Notes: generated from the letters alone by a model not told the origin. Positions 25,102 to 33,359 are shown, counted from the stretch's first letter. The stretch is DNA of 64,000 nt from Streptomyces hygroscopicus (GCF_026168105.1 NZ_LBMW01000004.1:124001-188000); one strand, 5' to 3'. A program made the numbers and translations.

Positions 25102-26168
25102 ACCCTCCCAGGACCGACGCGCGTCGCCATCACGACCCGGAGGTACGCGGTTTCGCCAGTGACAACTACGCCGGGGCCCACCAGGAGGTGCTCGCCGCCC
25201 TGGCCGTGGCCAATGGCGGCCATCAGGTCGCCTACGGCGAGGATGCGTACACGGACAACCTCCAGGGCATCGTCCGCAGCCACTTCGGTGCCACGGCGGA
25301 GGCCTTCCCGGTCTTCAACGGCACCGGTGCGAACGTCGTCGCGCTCCAGGCGGTCACCGACCGGTGGGGCGCGGTGATCTGCGCCGAGAGCGCGCACATC
25401 AACGTCGACGAGGGCGGTGCCCCCGAGCGCATGGGCGGCCTCAAGCTGCTCACCGTGCCCACGCCCGACGGCAAGCTCACGCCCGAGCTGATCGGCCGCC
25501 AGGCGTACGGGTGGGACGACGAGCACCGGGCGATGCCGCAGGTCGTGTCCATCGCCCAGAGCACCGAACTGGGCACCGTGTACACGCCCGACGAGATCCG
25601 CGCGATCTGCGAGCACGCCCACGCGCACGGGATGAAGGTGCACCTGGACGGCTCCCGGATAGCCAACGCGGCCGCGTCCCTGAACGTGCCGATGCGAGCG
25701 TTCACCAACGCGGTCGGCGTCGACATCCTCTCCCTCGGCGGGACGAAGAACGGCGCGCTGTTCGGCGAGGCGGTCGTCGTCATCAACCAGGACGCCGTCA
25801 GCCACATGAAGCATCTGCGCAAGCTGTCCATGCAGCTCGCCTCCAAGATGCGTTTCGTTTCGGTGCAGTTGGAGGCCCTGCTGGCCAAGGACCTGTGGCT
25901 GCGCAACGCCCGCCACGCCAACGACATGGCCCAGCGGCTGGCGGAGGGCGTGCGCGCGGTCCACGGGGTGGAGATCCTGTACCCGGTTCAGTCCAACGGC
26001 ATCTTCGCGCGACTCCCGCACGACGTGAGCGAGCGCCTGCAGAAGCGCTTCCGCTTCTACTTCTGGGACGAGGCCGCGGGCGTTGTCCGCTGGATGTGCG
26101 CCTTCGACACGACCGAGGAGGACGTGGACCGGTTCGTGGCGGCGCTCAAGGAGGAGATGGCGCGGTAG
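25098..26168 (+). CDS. Low-specificity threonine aldolase-like PLP enzyme
   Basis: 356 residues, fold type I pyridoxal-phosphate enzyme of the threonine aldolase/beta-eliminating lyase family, which splits threonine or other beta-hydroxy amino acids to glycine and an aldehyde. FASDNYAGAHQEVLAAL at the N-terminus, FNGTGANVVALQAV and KVHLDGSRIANAAASL are typical. The PLP lysine is in SLGGTKNGALFG. GTG start at 25098 within the GTGA overlap with the SDR stop. An SDR next to a beta-hydroxy-amino-acid lyase suggests a linked pathway, for example oxidation or reduction of the hydroxy amino acid or its aldehyde; this is inferred from position. Confidence 0.92.
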   Translation: MNPPRTDARRHHDPEVRGFASDNYAGAHQEVLAALAVANGGHQVAYGEDAYTDNLQGIVRSHFGATAEAFPVFNGTGANVVALQAVTDRWGAVICAESAHINVDEGGAPERMGGLKLLTVPTPDGKLTPELIGRQAYGWDDEHRAMPQVVSIAQSTELGTVYTPDEIRAICEHAHAHGMKVHLDGSRIANAAASLNVPMRAFTNAVGVDILSLGGTKNGALFGEAVVVINQDAVSHMKHLRKLSMQLASKMRFVSVQLEALLAKDLWLRNARHANDMAQRLAEGVRAVHGVEILYPVQSNGIFARLPHDVSERLQKRFRFYFWDEAAGVVRWMCAFDTTEEDVDRFVAALKEEMAR

Positions 26169-26201
26169 CCATCACCGCGGAAGTTCTGCATAGATATGCG
26201 G

Positions 26202-26246
26202 CCGACCGAAAAGTCATTGACTGTCGGTCGGTCGCATTCCTATGCT
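26202..26246 (+). promoter_or_regulatory. Probable leaderless promoter with a palindromic operator
   Basis: TTGACT (26217-26222) and TATGCT (26241-26246) are 18 bases apart and fit a vegetative sigma factor. The expected start point, about seven bases on, falls within one or two bases of the ATG at 26255, so the mRNA would lack a leader; no ribosome binding site is present. CCGACCGA (26202-26209) and TCGGTCGG (26224-26231) form perfect eight-base arms around the -35, with a nested AGTCA/TGACT pair between them. This looks like a repressor site. Confidence 0.65.
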
Positions 26247-26254
26247 CTGCGGCC

Positions 26255-26848
26255 ATGGAGCTGATCCAGGAAACCCCGGACCTGTCCGCCTACTTGGCAG
26301 CCGACGAGGCCATCGATCACCACCACCCGGTGGTGCGCGAGACGGCCGCGCGTCTCGCCGATGGCGCGACGGACTCGTATGCCTATGCGCGGGCAGCCTA
26401 CGAGTACGTACGTGACGCCATTCCGCACTCCGCCGACAGCGGCGACCCGCGCGTCACCTGGCGTGCGTCCGACGTCCTCGAGCTGCGCACCGGCATCTGC
26501 CACGCCAAGGCCCACGCCCTCGCGGCTCTGCTGCGCGCCGAGGACATTCCGACGGCGCTGTGCTACCAGCGGCTCCTGCATGACGAGGGCGGCGGCCACG
26601 TCGTGCACGGTCTGGTCGCGGTGCGGTTCCACGGCGCGTGGCACCGGCAGGATGCCCGCGGCAACAAACGGGGCGTCGATGCCCGCTTCTCGCTCGCGGG
26701 GGAACGGCTGGCCTGGATCCCCGATGAGAAGTCCAACGAGCTGGACTATCCAGTCCTGTACGCTGAACCCCACCCGGTCGTGCTGAGCGCCCTCAGGGCC
26801 GCGCCCGACCGGCCGACCCTGTGGAAGACGCTTCCCACCGCACTGTGA
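26255..26848 (+). CDS. Transglutaminase-like cysteine-peptidase-fold protein
   Basis: 197 residues, cytoplasmic. Transglutaminase core fold with the expected triad in order: Cys in ELRTGICHAKAHALAALLRA, His in GGHVVHGLVAV, Asp in WHRQDARGNKRG. Preceding YEYVRDAIPHSADSGDP is the normal lead-in to the Cys helix. Bacterial relatives are mostly proteases or amidohydrolases rather than protein crosslinkers. It is probably translated from a leaderless mRNA. Eight bases separate it from the B3/4-domain gene, so the two are surely co-transcribed. Confidence 0.88.
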   Translation: MELIQETPDLSAYLAADEAIDHHHPVVRETAARLADGATDSYAYARAAYEYVRDAIPHSADSGDPRVTWRASDVLELRTGICHAKAHALAALLRAEDIPTALCYQRLLHDEGGGHVVHGLVAVRFHGAWHRQDARGNKRGVDARFSLAGERLAWIPDEKSNELDYPVLYAEPHPVVLSALRAAPDRPTLWKTLPTAL

Positions 26849-26856
26849 GGCAGGCG

Positions 26857-27549
26857 ATGGCACCCACCCTGACCGTGTCCGACGAGGTGCGCGCTCTCGC
26901 GCCCGGCTTCGCACATGTCGCGATCGAGGCCCACGGCCTCGTCAACGGTCCCAGCACCGAAGGCACTTCGGCGCTGCTCGACGACGCGGCTAGCCGGCTC
27001 GCCGCACGCCTGGACGGGCGCGCCCCGCACGAGGACCCGCACATGGCGGCCTGGCGTGCGATCTGCACGGCCTTCGGCGCCAAGCCGTCGCGCACCCGTA
27101 ACTCGGCCGAGGCGCTGGCGAAGCGGGCCCTGTCGGATGCCGGCCTGCCGCGGATCAATGTGCTCGTCGACGTCTACAACGCGATCAGCGTCGCCCATCT
27201 CATCCCGGTCGGCGGTGAGGACCTCGACCGCATCCGGGGCGCCGTGCGCCTCGTGCGGGCCGTGGGCGACGAGGAGTTCGTGACCGTCGCGGCGGGCGAG
27301 GAGATCGTCGAGCACCCGGATGCGGGCGAGGTGGTCTGGCGCGACGAGGCCGGTGTGACCTGCCGCCGCTGGAACTGGCGCCAGGGGCCGCGCACCCGGC
27401 TCACGGAGGAGTCCACCTCGGCGCTCTTCCTGCTGGAGAGCCTGGCGCCGACGCCGGTGTCCGACGTCGAGAAAGCCGGCGCAGAACTCGCCGAGCTGGT
27501 GGAGAAGTTCAGTCCCGGAGCGCGGATCACCGTCCACGGTCCCGTCTGA
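26857..27549 (+). CDS. B3/4 domain protein (PheT editing-domain relative)
   Basis: 230 residues. The central region (about 60-200) carries the B3/B4 fold found in the beta subunit of phenylalanyl-tRNA synthetase, where it hydrolyses mischarged Tyr-tRNA. Recognisable parts are AWRAICTAFGAKPSRTRNSAEAL, LPRINVLVDVYNAISVAHLIPVGGEDLD and the end LLESLAP. Stand-alone forms are widespread; a trans-editing or D-amino-acid/aminoacyl hydrolase role is proposed by homology only. ATG at 26857 with GAGGCAGG upstream. Transcribed with the transglutaminase-like gene; converges with plsC with seven bases between stops. Confidence 0.87.
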   Translation: MAPTLTVSDEVRALAPGFAHVAIEAHGLVNGPSTEGTSALLDDAASRLAARLDGRAPHEDPHMAAWRAICTAFGAKPSRTRNSAEALAKRALSDAGLPRINVLVDVYNAISVAHLIPVGGEDLDRIRGAVRLVRAVGDEEFVTVAAGEEIVEHPDAGEVVWRDEAGVTCRRWNWRQGPRTRLTEESTSALFLLESLAPTPVSDVEKAGAELAELVEKFSPGARITVHGPV

Positions 27550-27556
27550 CGTACGG

Positions 27557-28285
27557 TCAGTGCGCCTCGGCGGCTCGCAGCTCCTCCGGAGTCGGCGCGG
27601 TGCCGCCGAGGTGGGCCGGCATCCACCAGGTGTCGTCCGGGCCCTTGGGCCGTACCGGGTAGGCGCGCTGCGCTGCCTCCAGCAGCTCCTGGACGCGCTC
27701 GCGCACCTGGCGGGTGAGCGCACCCGCGTACGTGTCGCGCGGGGCCTCCATCGCCTCCCCGACCCGGATGGTGATCGGGATGTGGCTGCGCTTGAAGTTG
27801 CGCGGGTGGCCCTTGGTCCACAGCCGCTGGGTGCCCCACACGGCCATCGGGACCAGCGGCACGCCCGCATCCTGGGCGAGGCGCACGGCCCCCGACTTGA
27901 AGCTCTTCAGGGTGAAGGACTGCGAGATCGTGGCCTCCGGGAAGACCCCGATCACCTCGCCCGACCGCAGTGAGTCCAGCGCATGGGCGTACGCCGTCTC
28001 TCCCTGCTTGCGGTCCACCGGGATGTGCTTCATTGCGCGCATCAGCGGTCCGGAGATCCGGTGCCGGAAGACGGACTCCTTGGCCATGAAGCGCACCAGG
28101 CGCTTCTGCGGGAGCGCCGCAAGGCCGTCGAAGATGAAGTCCAGGTAGCTGATGTGGTTGCTCACGAGCACCGCACCGCCCGAGCGTGGGATGTTCTCCG
28201 ATCCCTTGCAGTCGATCTTCAGGTCCCATGCCTTGAACATCGTGAGGGCGAGACCGATGACGGGACGGTAGACGAGCTCAGCCAA
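27557..28285 (-). CDS. 1-acyl-sn-glycerol-3-phosphate acyltransferase (PlsC family)
   Basis: Transfers a fatty acyl group to lysophosphatidic acid or a related lysolipid at the inner face of the membrane. 242 residues. Catalytic NHxSxxD is NHISYLDFIF near residue 42, and the acyl-acceptor motif is FPEATISQSF. VPLVPMAVWGTQRLW and the Lys-rich KGHPRNFKRSH follow as in the actinobacterial family. The N-terminus has a short amphipathic/hydrophobic stretch (PVIGLALTMFKAW). It stands alone and converges with the B3/4 gene. Which lysolipid it uses cannot be told. Confidence 0.93.
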   Translation of the reverse strand: MAELVYRPVIGLALTMFKAWDLKIDCKGSENIPRSGGAVLVSNHISYLDFIFDGLAALPQKRLVRFMAKESVFRHRISGPLMRAMKHIPVDRKQGETAYAHALDSLRSGEVIGVFPEATISQSFTLKSFKSGAVRLAQDAGVPLVPMAVWGTQRLWTKGHPRNFKRSHIPITIRVGEAMEAPRDTYAGALTRQVRERVQELLEAAQRAYPVRPKGPDDTWWMPAHLGGTAPTPEELRAAEAH

Positions 28286-28465
28286 CGGGACGGACCCTTC
28301 TCTCTGCCTGGGAAGGGACTCCCGGCGCGAAGTTACGCAGCCGTAGGTTTACGGCATGTCGCAGATCGTGCCCGAAGAACGGACTCGGGGCCAGTCCTGG
28401 TGCCGGTGAGGGGCGAGATCCTCGTCACGTCAGCCGAATGAACCACTCGGGCTTCGCTCCCGCCC

Positions 28466-28882
28466 CTATCCAGCGCGTGTCGCCACCCGTCGTACGAGCA
28501 GATACAGCTCACACCCCAGGCAGTAGTTGAAGGCGGCGTTCAGGAAGGCTGCGGCGAGCGCCGCCCCTGTCGCTCCGAGCCCCAGCCACTGCGGCCCCGC
28601 TGTCAGGCCCAACAGCCCGACAGCGGCGAAGACGAGCCCGACGGCCTGTGCGAACCGCGGTGGCCCCGGCGCCTCGAGCTCGGTCGGCGGCCCGATCCGC
28701 GGCCGTACGGCCGTCCGGAACAGCCAGCCGTACGGCGAGCGCGCCGGGCCCCCGGCTGCACCGAGCGCGAACACCAGGAGCTGCCAGGCCAGCAGCCAGG
28801 CGCTGCCGGTGATCAGGACAAGGGCCAGTACCACGGTCGTCACGGCCGCTCCGAAGCGCGGCCCCCTCACATCGATGTCCAT
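28466..28882 (-). CDS. DUF4395 family membrane protein
   Basis: 138 residues with about four transmembrane segments. MDIDVRGPRFGAAVTTVVLALVL at the N-terminus and the C-terminal LNAAFNYCLGCELYLLVRR are the signature of DUF4395. The CxxC in NYCLGCE is conserved in the family and suggests redox activity. The gene is divergent from a membrane-anchored thioredoxin with a CAPC site, a pairing seen in other actinobacteria. Together they may move thiol electrons across the membrane, which is inferred. Confidence 0.88.
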   Translation of the reverse strand: MDIDVRGPRFGAAVTTVVLALVLITGSAWLLAWQLLVFALGAAGGPARSPYGWLFRTAVRPRIGPPTELEAPGPPRFAQAVGLVFAAVGLLGLTAGPQWLGLGATGAALAAAFLNAAFNYCLGCELYLLVRRVATRAG

Positions 28883-28954
28883 GAATCAAGCATTCCGTAT
28901 GGGAAACGATGTGCGAAGCCGGGAATCTTTGCAGTCTCGTGAACGCTGGAGCCG

Positions 28955-29371
28955 ATGATGACCGGACTGATGGTGTGCGTGACCGTGCTCGTGCTGGCGA
29001 GCGCGTACGGCGTGCTGCACCGGCGTAGGAACGGGAGAGTGAGAGTGCGCGGTCGGGACGAGGGGAAGCGGCTCGGTGTGGCCGAGTTGGGCCAGGGGCT
29101 CGGCGAACGGGCGACGCTGGTCCAGTTCTCCAGTGCCTTCTGCGCCCCGTGCCGGGCGACGCGGAGGGTCCTCACGGAGGTGGCCCGCATGGTGCCCGGC
29201 GTCGCCCATGTGGAGATCGACGCCGAGGAGCGGCTCGAACTCGTCCGTGAACTCGAGATCCTGAAGACGCCCACCGTGTTCGTCCTGGACGCGGACGGGC
29301 GGATCGTACGCCGTGCGACGGGACAGCCCCGCAAGGCGGACGTTATCGCCGCCCTCGGTGAGACCGTCTGA
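28955..29371 (+). CDS. Membrane-anchored thioredoxin-like protein
   Basis: 138 residues. One N-terminal transmembrane helix (MTGLMVCVTVLVLASAYGVL) followed by a thioredoxin fold: LVQFSSAFCAPCRATRRVL with active site CAPC, then HVEIDAEERLELVRELEI and the cis-Pro loop KTPTVFVLDADG. The basic residues after the helix (HRRRNGRVRVRGR) favour a cytoplasmic catalytic domain. The ATG at 28955 (or 28958) has GGAG upstream. It is divergent from DUF4395, whose NYCLGCE could be its partner thiol pair. Confidence 0.88.
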   Translation: MMTGLMVCVTVLVLASAYGVLHRRRNGRVRVRGRDEGKRLGVAELGQGLGERATLVQFSSAFCAPCRATRRVLTEVARMVPGVAHVEIDAEERLELVRELEILKTPTVFVLDADGRIVRRATGQPRKADVIAALGETV

Positions 29372-29500
29372 CGCCCCCTCGGCTGCGGCGGCCGGGCCCG
29401 TCCACCGCCCCGTGAGGTGACCGTGAGGCAGCCGATGGCACATCTCCCGGATACCGGTACGCACTTGACTGCGCCCACCATCTATCGTCAGCCTGACCGT

Positions 29501-29581
29501 ATGCCCCCGGAACTCCTTCTCTTCGAGCGCGTCCACGTGGACCTGGCACGCACCGCGAGTGCGCGCTGTCCGGCCTGCTGA
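29501..29581 (+). CDS. Cysteine-rich leader peptide (putative attenuator uORF)
   Basis: A 26-residue ORF reads MPPELLLFERVHVDLARTAS and ends ARCPAC before TGA. The RVHVDLxRxAS core followed by terminal cysteines matches the actinobacterial 'putative leader peptide' family found ahead of sulfur-metabolism and redox genes. There, ribosome stalling on the Cys codons is thought to sense cysteine supply. It sits 74 bases before the flavin reductase gene. Between them, around 29605-29630, lies GC-rich sequence with CCGCTCGAGCGG that could fold into a terminator or sequester the ribosome binding site. Stalling at TGC/TGT codons 23 and 26 would fit. Confidence 0.75.
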   Translation: MPPELLLFERVHVDLARTASARCPAC

Positions 29582-29655
29582 GCAGCCACGGATCCACCCC
29601 CACTCCCGGCTCCGCTCGAGCGGGGGGCCACTACCTCTCGCAGAAGGACAGTTCC

Positions 29656-30165
29656 ATGACGGCCACGCCCGGCCTCGGCACCCCTCAGCTCGGCTCCCCG
29701 GACCTGTTGCGCTCCGTCTTCCGGCGGCACGCGGCGGGCGTTGCCGTGATCACCGCCCAAGGAGGCGGCGGCCCGGTCGGCTTCACCGCCACCTCCCTCA
29801 CCTCCGTCTCCGTCGAGCCTCCGCTCGTCTCCTTCGGTATCGGTGTCGGCGCCTCCAGCTGGCCCGTCGTCTCCGAGGCCGGCCACGTCGGTGTGCACAT
29901 ACTCGGCGAGCATCAGGAAGCCCTCGCCGGCACCTTCGCCCGCAGCGGGGCGGACCGCTTCGGGGCGTCCACCCGCTGGCGCGAGGGTCCGGAGGGTGTG
30001 CCCGTCCTCGACGACGTGCTCGCCTGGCTCGTGTGCCGCGTCGTCGCGCGGGTTCCGGCCGGAGATCACCGCATCGTCCTCGCCGAGGTCGTCCTCGGAG
30101 ATCCCTCCGGCACCGGACGTCCGCTGCTCTACCACCAGGGACGCTTCAACGGGCTGCGTGACTGA
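29656..30165 (+). CDS. Flavin reductase family protein (FMN-binding split barrel)
   Basis: 169 residues. LLRSVFRRHAAGVAVITAQ followed by GGPVGFTATSLTSVSVEPPLVSFGI is the signature of the HpaC/RutF/SnaC-type flavin reductases, which use NAD(P)H to reduce FMN for a partner monooxygenase. VGVHILGEHQEALAGTFARSG and ending PLLYHQGRFNGL are also standard. The ATG at 29656 follows GAAGGAC. The Cys leader peptide upstream suggests a role in sulfur assimilation, for example supplying FMNH2 to an alkanesulfonate-type monooxygenase. No such monooxygenase is adjacent. Confidence 0.92.
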   Translation: MTATPGLGTPQLGSPDLLRSVFRRHAAGVAVITAQGGGGPVGFTATSLTSVSVEPPLVSFGIGVGASSWPVVSEAGHVGVHILGEHQEALAGTFARSGADRFGASTRWREGPEGVPVLDDVLAWLVCRVVARVPAGDHRIVLAEVVLGDPSGTGRPLLYHQGRFNGLRD

Positions 30166-30359
30166 GCTGCCCGGTCGATTACGCAGCGTTGTCAAGGTCA
30201 CAGTTCAAAGCGCTTGCTTAGTGGGCATTGAATGGGTGTACTGACGAGTAATATTTCGTTCGGAGCGCGGGGTCGCCCCGACGGGGATCGGCCGCTTCAG
30301 GCGCCTATGCTGCCTGCAAGAAGGCAGCCCAGAAATGACGATGCAGTAGGAGAGCCGGC

Positions 30360-31145
30360 GTGAGCTTGAGGATCGTTGTCACTGTGAAGTACGTGCCCGA
30401 CGCCACTGGCGACCGGCACTTCGCCGATGACCTGACCGTCGACCGGGACGACGTGGACGGTCTGCTCTCCGAGCTCGACGAGTACGCGGTCGAGCAGGCA
30501 CTGCAGATCGCGGAGGACGCCGACGACGCCGAGGTCACCGTGCTGACGGTCGGCCCGGAGGACGCCAAGGACGCGCTGCGCAAGGCTCTGTCCATGGGTG
30601 CCGACAAGGCCATCCACGTCGAGGACGACGACCTGCACGGCACGGACGCCCTCGGCACCTCCCTGGTGCTGGCCAAGGCGATCGAGAAGGCGGGCTACGA
30701 CCTGGTCATCTCGGGCATGGCCTCCACCGACGGCACCATGGGCGTCGTTCCGGCCCTGCTGGCCGAGCGCCTGGGCGTGCCGCAGGTGACCCTGCTGTCC
30801 GAGGTCTCCGTGGAGGACGGCACGGTCAAGGGCCGCCGTGACGGCGACGCCGCCTCCGAGCAGCTCGAGGCGCAGCTTCCGGCCGTCGTCTCGGTGACCG
30901 ACCAGTCGGGCGAGGCGCGTTACCCGTCCTTCAAGGGCATCATGGCGGCCAAGAAGAAGCCGGTGGAGTCCTGGGACCTGTCCGACCTGGAGATCGAGGC
31001 CGAGGAGGTCGGTCTCGAGGGTGCCTACACCACGGTCGACGCCGCGGCCGAGCGCCCGGCCCGCACGGCGGGCACGATCGTCAAGGACGAGGGCGAGGGC
31101 GGCAAGCAGCTCGCTGAGTTCCTCGCGAGCCAGAAGTTCATCTAA
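30360..31145 (+). CDS. etfB: Electron transfer flavoprotein beta subunit
   Basis: 261 residues, FixA/EtfB. RIVVTVKYVPDATGDRHF at the N-terminus, DEYAVEQALQIAED, TVLTVGPEDAKDALRKALSMG and the AMP-site stretch DLVISGMASTDGTMGVVPALLAERLG are all typical. Together with EtfA it accepts electrons from acyl-CoA and other dehydrogenases in the cytoplasm and passes them to the quinone pool. GTG start at 30360 with AGGAGAG upstream. The upstream gap has TAATAT at 30249, a possible -10. etfA follows after 57 bases, and a strong terminator closes the pair. Confidence 0.96.
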   Translation: MSLRIVVTVKYVPDATGDRHFADDLTVDRDDVDGLLSELDEYAVEQALQIAEDADDAEVTVLTVGPEDAKDALRKALSMGADKAIHVEDDDLHGTDALGTSLVLAKAIEKAGYDLVISGMASTDGTMGVVPALLAERLGVPQVTLLSEVSVEDGTVKGRRDGDAASEQLEAQLPAVVSVTDQSGEARYPSFKGIMAAKKKPVESWDLSDLEIEAEEVGLEGAYTTVDAAAERPARTAGTIVKDEGEGGKQLAEFLASQKFI

Positions 31146-31202
31146 GGCTCAGCAGCCTGACCGCCCCTCAAGACTTCGCAATCCGCAAGGAGATCCGTTC
31201 CC

Positions 31203-32165
31203 ATGGCTGAAGTTCTCGTCTACGTCGACCACGTGGACGGTGCCGTCCGCAAGCCCACCCTGGAGCTGTTGACCCTCGCCCGCCGCATCGGTGAGCCGGT
31301 TGCCGTCGCCCTCGGCGCGGGTGCCGAGAGCACCGCGTCCGCGCTCGCCGAGCACGGCGCGGTCAAGGTCCTCACCCACGAGGCGTCCGAGTACGCCGAC
31401 TACCTGGTCGTACCGAAGGTGGACGCACTGCAGGCCGCCTACGAGCAGGTGTCCCCGGCCGCCGTCCTGGTCCCGTCCTCCGCGGAGGGCAAGGAGATCG
31501 CCGCCCGTCTGGCGCTGCGCATCGGCTCCGGCATCATCACCGACGCCATCGACCTCGATGCCGGCAGCGAGGGCCCGGTGGCCACGCAGTCGGTGTTCGC
31601 CGCTTCCTTCACCACCAAGTCCCGTGTCACCAAGGGCACCCCCGTCATCACCGTCAAGCCGAACTCGGCCGCGGTGGAGGCCGCCCCGGCCGCGGGCACG
31701 GTCGAGGCCCTGTCCGTCTCCTTCTCCGACAAGGCGACCGGTACGAAGGTCACCGGCCGTACGCCGCGTGAGTCCACGGGCCGTCCGGAGCTGACCGAGG
31801 CCGCGATCGTGGTCTCCGGTGGCCGTGGCGTCAACGGCGCGGAGAACTTCGCGATCATCGAGTCGCTGGCCGACTCGCTGGGTGCGGCCGTCGGTGCCTC
31901 GCGTGCCGCGGTGGACGCGGGCTGGTACCCGCACACCAACCAGGTCGGCCAGACCGGTAAGAGCGTGTCCCCGCAGCTGTACATCGCCTCGGGCATCTCG
32001 GGCGCGATCCAGCACCGGGCCGGCATGCAGACCTCGAAGACGATCGTGGCGATCAACAAGGACGCCGAGGCGCCGATCTTCGACCTGGTCGACTACGGCG
32101 TGGTGGGTGACCTGTTCGAGGTCGTCCCGCAGCTGACCGGCGAGATCAAGTCCCGCAAGGGCTGA
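31203..32165 (+). CDS. etfA: Electron transfer flavoprotein alpha subunit
   Basis: 320 residues, FixB/EtfA. The C-terminal FAD-binding domain holds the signature: [20 protein letters not shown], then [32 protein letters not shown] and [20 protein letters not shown], ending [16 protein letters not shown]. The N-terminal half ([20 protein letters not shown]) resembles EtfB. It forms the FAD/AMP heterodimer with EtfB. The ATG at 31203 follows AAGGAGA. No ETF:quinone oxidoreductase gene is in this window. Confidence 0.97.
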   Translation: MAEVLVYVDHVDGAVRKPTLELLTLARRIGEPVAVALGAGAESTASALAEHGAVKVLTHEASEYADYLVVPKVDALQAAYEQVSPAAVLVPSSAEGKEIAARLALRIGSGIITDAIDLDAGSEGPVATQSVFAASFTTKSRVTKGTPVITVKPNSAAVEAAPAAGTVEALSVSFSDKATGTKVTGRTPRESTGRPELTEAAIVVSGGRGVNGAENFAIIESLADSLGAAVGASRAAVDAGWYPHTNQVGQTGKSVSPQLYIASGISGAIQHRAGMQTSKTIVAINKDAEAPIFDLVDYGVVGDLFEVVPQLTGEIKSRKG

Positions 32166-32178
32166 GCGACTTCGCGGG

Positions 32179-32222
32179 CGGAGGGCCCCCGTGACCGCAC
32201 CGGCGGTCGCGGGGGCCCTCCG
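32179..32222. terminator. Strong 20-bp-stem terminator after etfBA
   Basis: Arms 32179-32198 (CGGAGGGCCCCCGTGACCGC) and 32203-32222 pair over 20 bases with a single G-T mismatch and a four-base loop, 13 bases after the etfA stop. It also lies 12 bases before the end of the convergent phosphatase-family gene, so it can serve both directions. Confidence 0.88.
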
Positions 32223-32234
32223 TCGTCCCGTACG

Positions 32235-33139
32235 TCAGCCCAGCGTCAGCGACGTCTGTACCGGCAGGTGGTCGCTGGGGAACCCGCCCTGGTGCGAGTA
32301 GGTGTTGACCGAGGCCCAGTGCGCGGTCACACCGGGAGTCGTCAGGATCCAGTCGATGCGGTCGCCGTACGGCCGCAGTGGCCGGTAGCCGTGGAAGGTG
32401 CCGTACGGCGCGGTGCGCTCGGCCGCCGTGTCCCACGTGTCGACGAGACCGGCGTCGAGGAGGGTGTCGTGGACCGGGTTCTTGTGGGCCGGGGCGTTGA
32501 AGTCGCCGGTCACCACGAGCGGCAGCGAGCGGTCGAGACCGCCCAGCCGGTCGGCGATCAGGGAGGCGGCACGCGCGCGTGCGTACTGGCTGGCGTTGTC
32601 CAGGTGGGTGTTGAGTGCGTAGAACTCCTGCCCCGAGTGCCGTAGATCGCGGAAGCGGACCCAGGTGACCATGCGGACGCAGGCTCCGCCCCAGGTGTTC
32701 GAGCCGATCGCCTCCGGGGTGCCGGAGAGCCGGAAGTGGTCGTACTCCACCGGGCCAGTCGGCGCGTGTCGTAGTGGACCGCCACGAACTCGTCGCGGCT
32801 GCCGCCCGCGCGGCCCGTCCCGATCCACGCGTAGTCCGCTCCCAGGTCGGCCGCGATGTCCCGCACCTGGGCGTACAGGCCCTCCTGGGTGCCGATGACG
32901 TGCGGCCGCTCACGGCGTAACAGCGCGCGCATCACGGGGCGCCGTACGGCCCAGCTGTGGGGCTCGGCGGTACTGGCGTAGCGCAGGTTGAACGACATGA
33001 CCTCCAGATGGCGCTCGTGCCCGTCCGCCGCGGAGGCGTGCTGCAGGGTCAGTGCCGTACTGGACAGGGGCAGGGTCACCGCGGCCGCCACCGCCGTCTT
33101 GAGGCCCAAGCGGCGCGGGACTCGGCTGTGGTGGGGCAC
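32235..33139 (-). pseudogene. Secreted endonuclease/exonuclease/phosphatase family protein, frameshifted
   Basis: The start (GTG at 33139, AAGGAG upstream) gives a twin-arginine-like signal (RRLGLKTAVAAAVTLPLSS). The EEP domain follows: MSFNLRYAST, IGTQEGLYAQVRDIAADLG and DEFVAVHYDTRRL. At about 32755 the reading frame must shift by one base to continue with PVEYDHFRLSGTPEAIGSN, then YALNTHLDNASQYARARAA, VVTGDFNAPAHKN and the end GGFPSDHLPVQTSL. All catalytic motifs (N, E, NxH, GDFN, SDH) are present across the two frames. In related proteins the junction reads as an uninterrupted LAPVEYDHF-like stretch, so one base seems missing in CTGGCCCGGTGG. This is either a recent loss of function or a sequencing error. 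Intact, it would be an exported nuclease or phosphodiesterase. Confidence 0.82.
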
Positions 33140-33328
33140 GAGGGGCTCCTTTCCGGGCGCGTGCCGGGCGAGCGGTGCGATCCGTGGTGTGACAGAGCCG
33201 TAGGAGCCGGGCCCGACCATGGCAAAGGTGCGAGTGTTCCTTCATGGAAAGGTGAGGAGCGTGCTGTGCGCAAGAGGGTGTTGACCGGCACCAAGATCCA
33301 CGGATAGCTTCGCTCTACGGATTGTTGA

Positions 33329-33343
33329 TTCCGTGAAGCGGAA
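33329..33343 (+). promoter_or_regulatory. 15-base inverted repeat upstream of the DUF6986 gene
   Basis: TTCCG-TGAAG-CGGAA, perfect five-base arms, 16 bases before the start codon at 33360 and directly upstream of AGGAGGG. Its size resembles sites of IclR-type regulators, which control glyoxylate-linked genes in Streptomyces; the regulator is not in this window. Inference only. Confidence 0.5.
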
Positions 33344-33359
33344 AACAGGAGGGTGCGGG

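Noticed and set aside
29582..29655. Riboswitch ahead of the flavin reductase
   Set aside because: The length and lack of FMN-type conserved helices do not fit; the leader peptide explains the region better.
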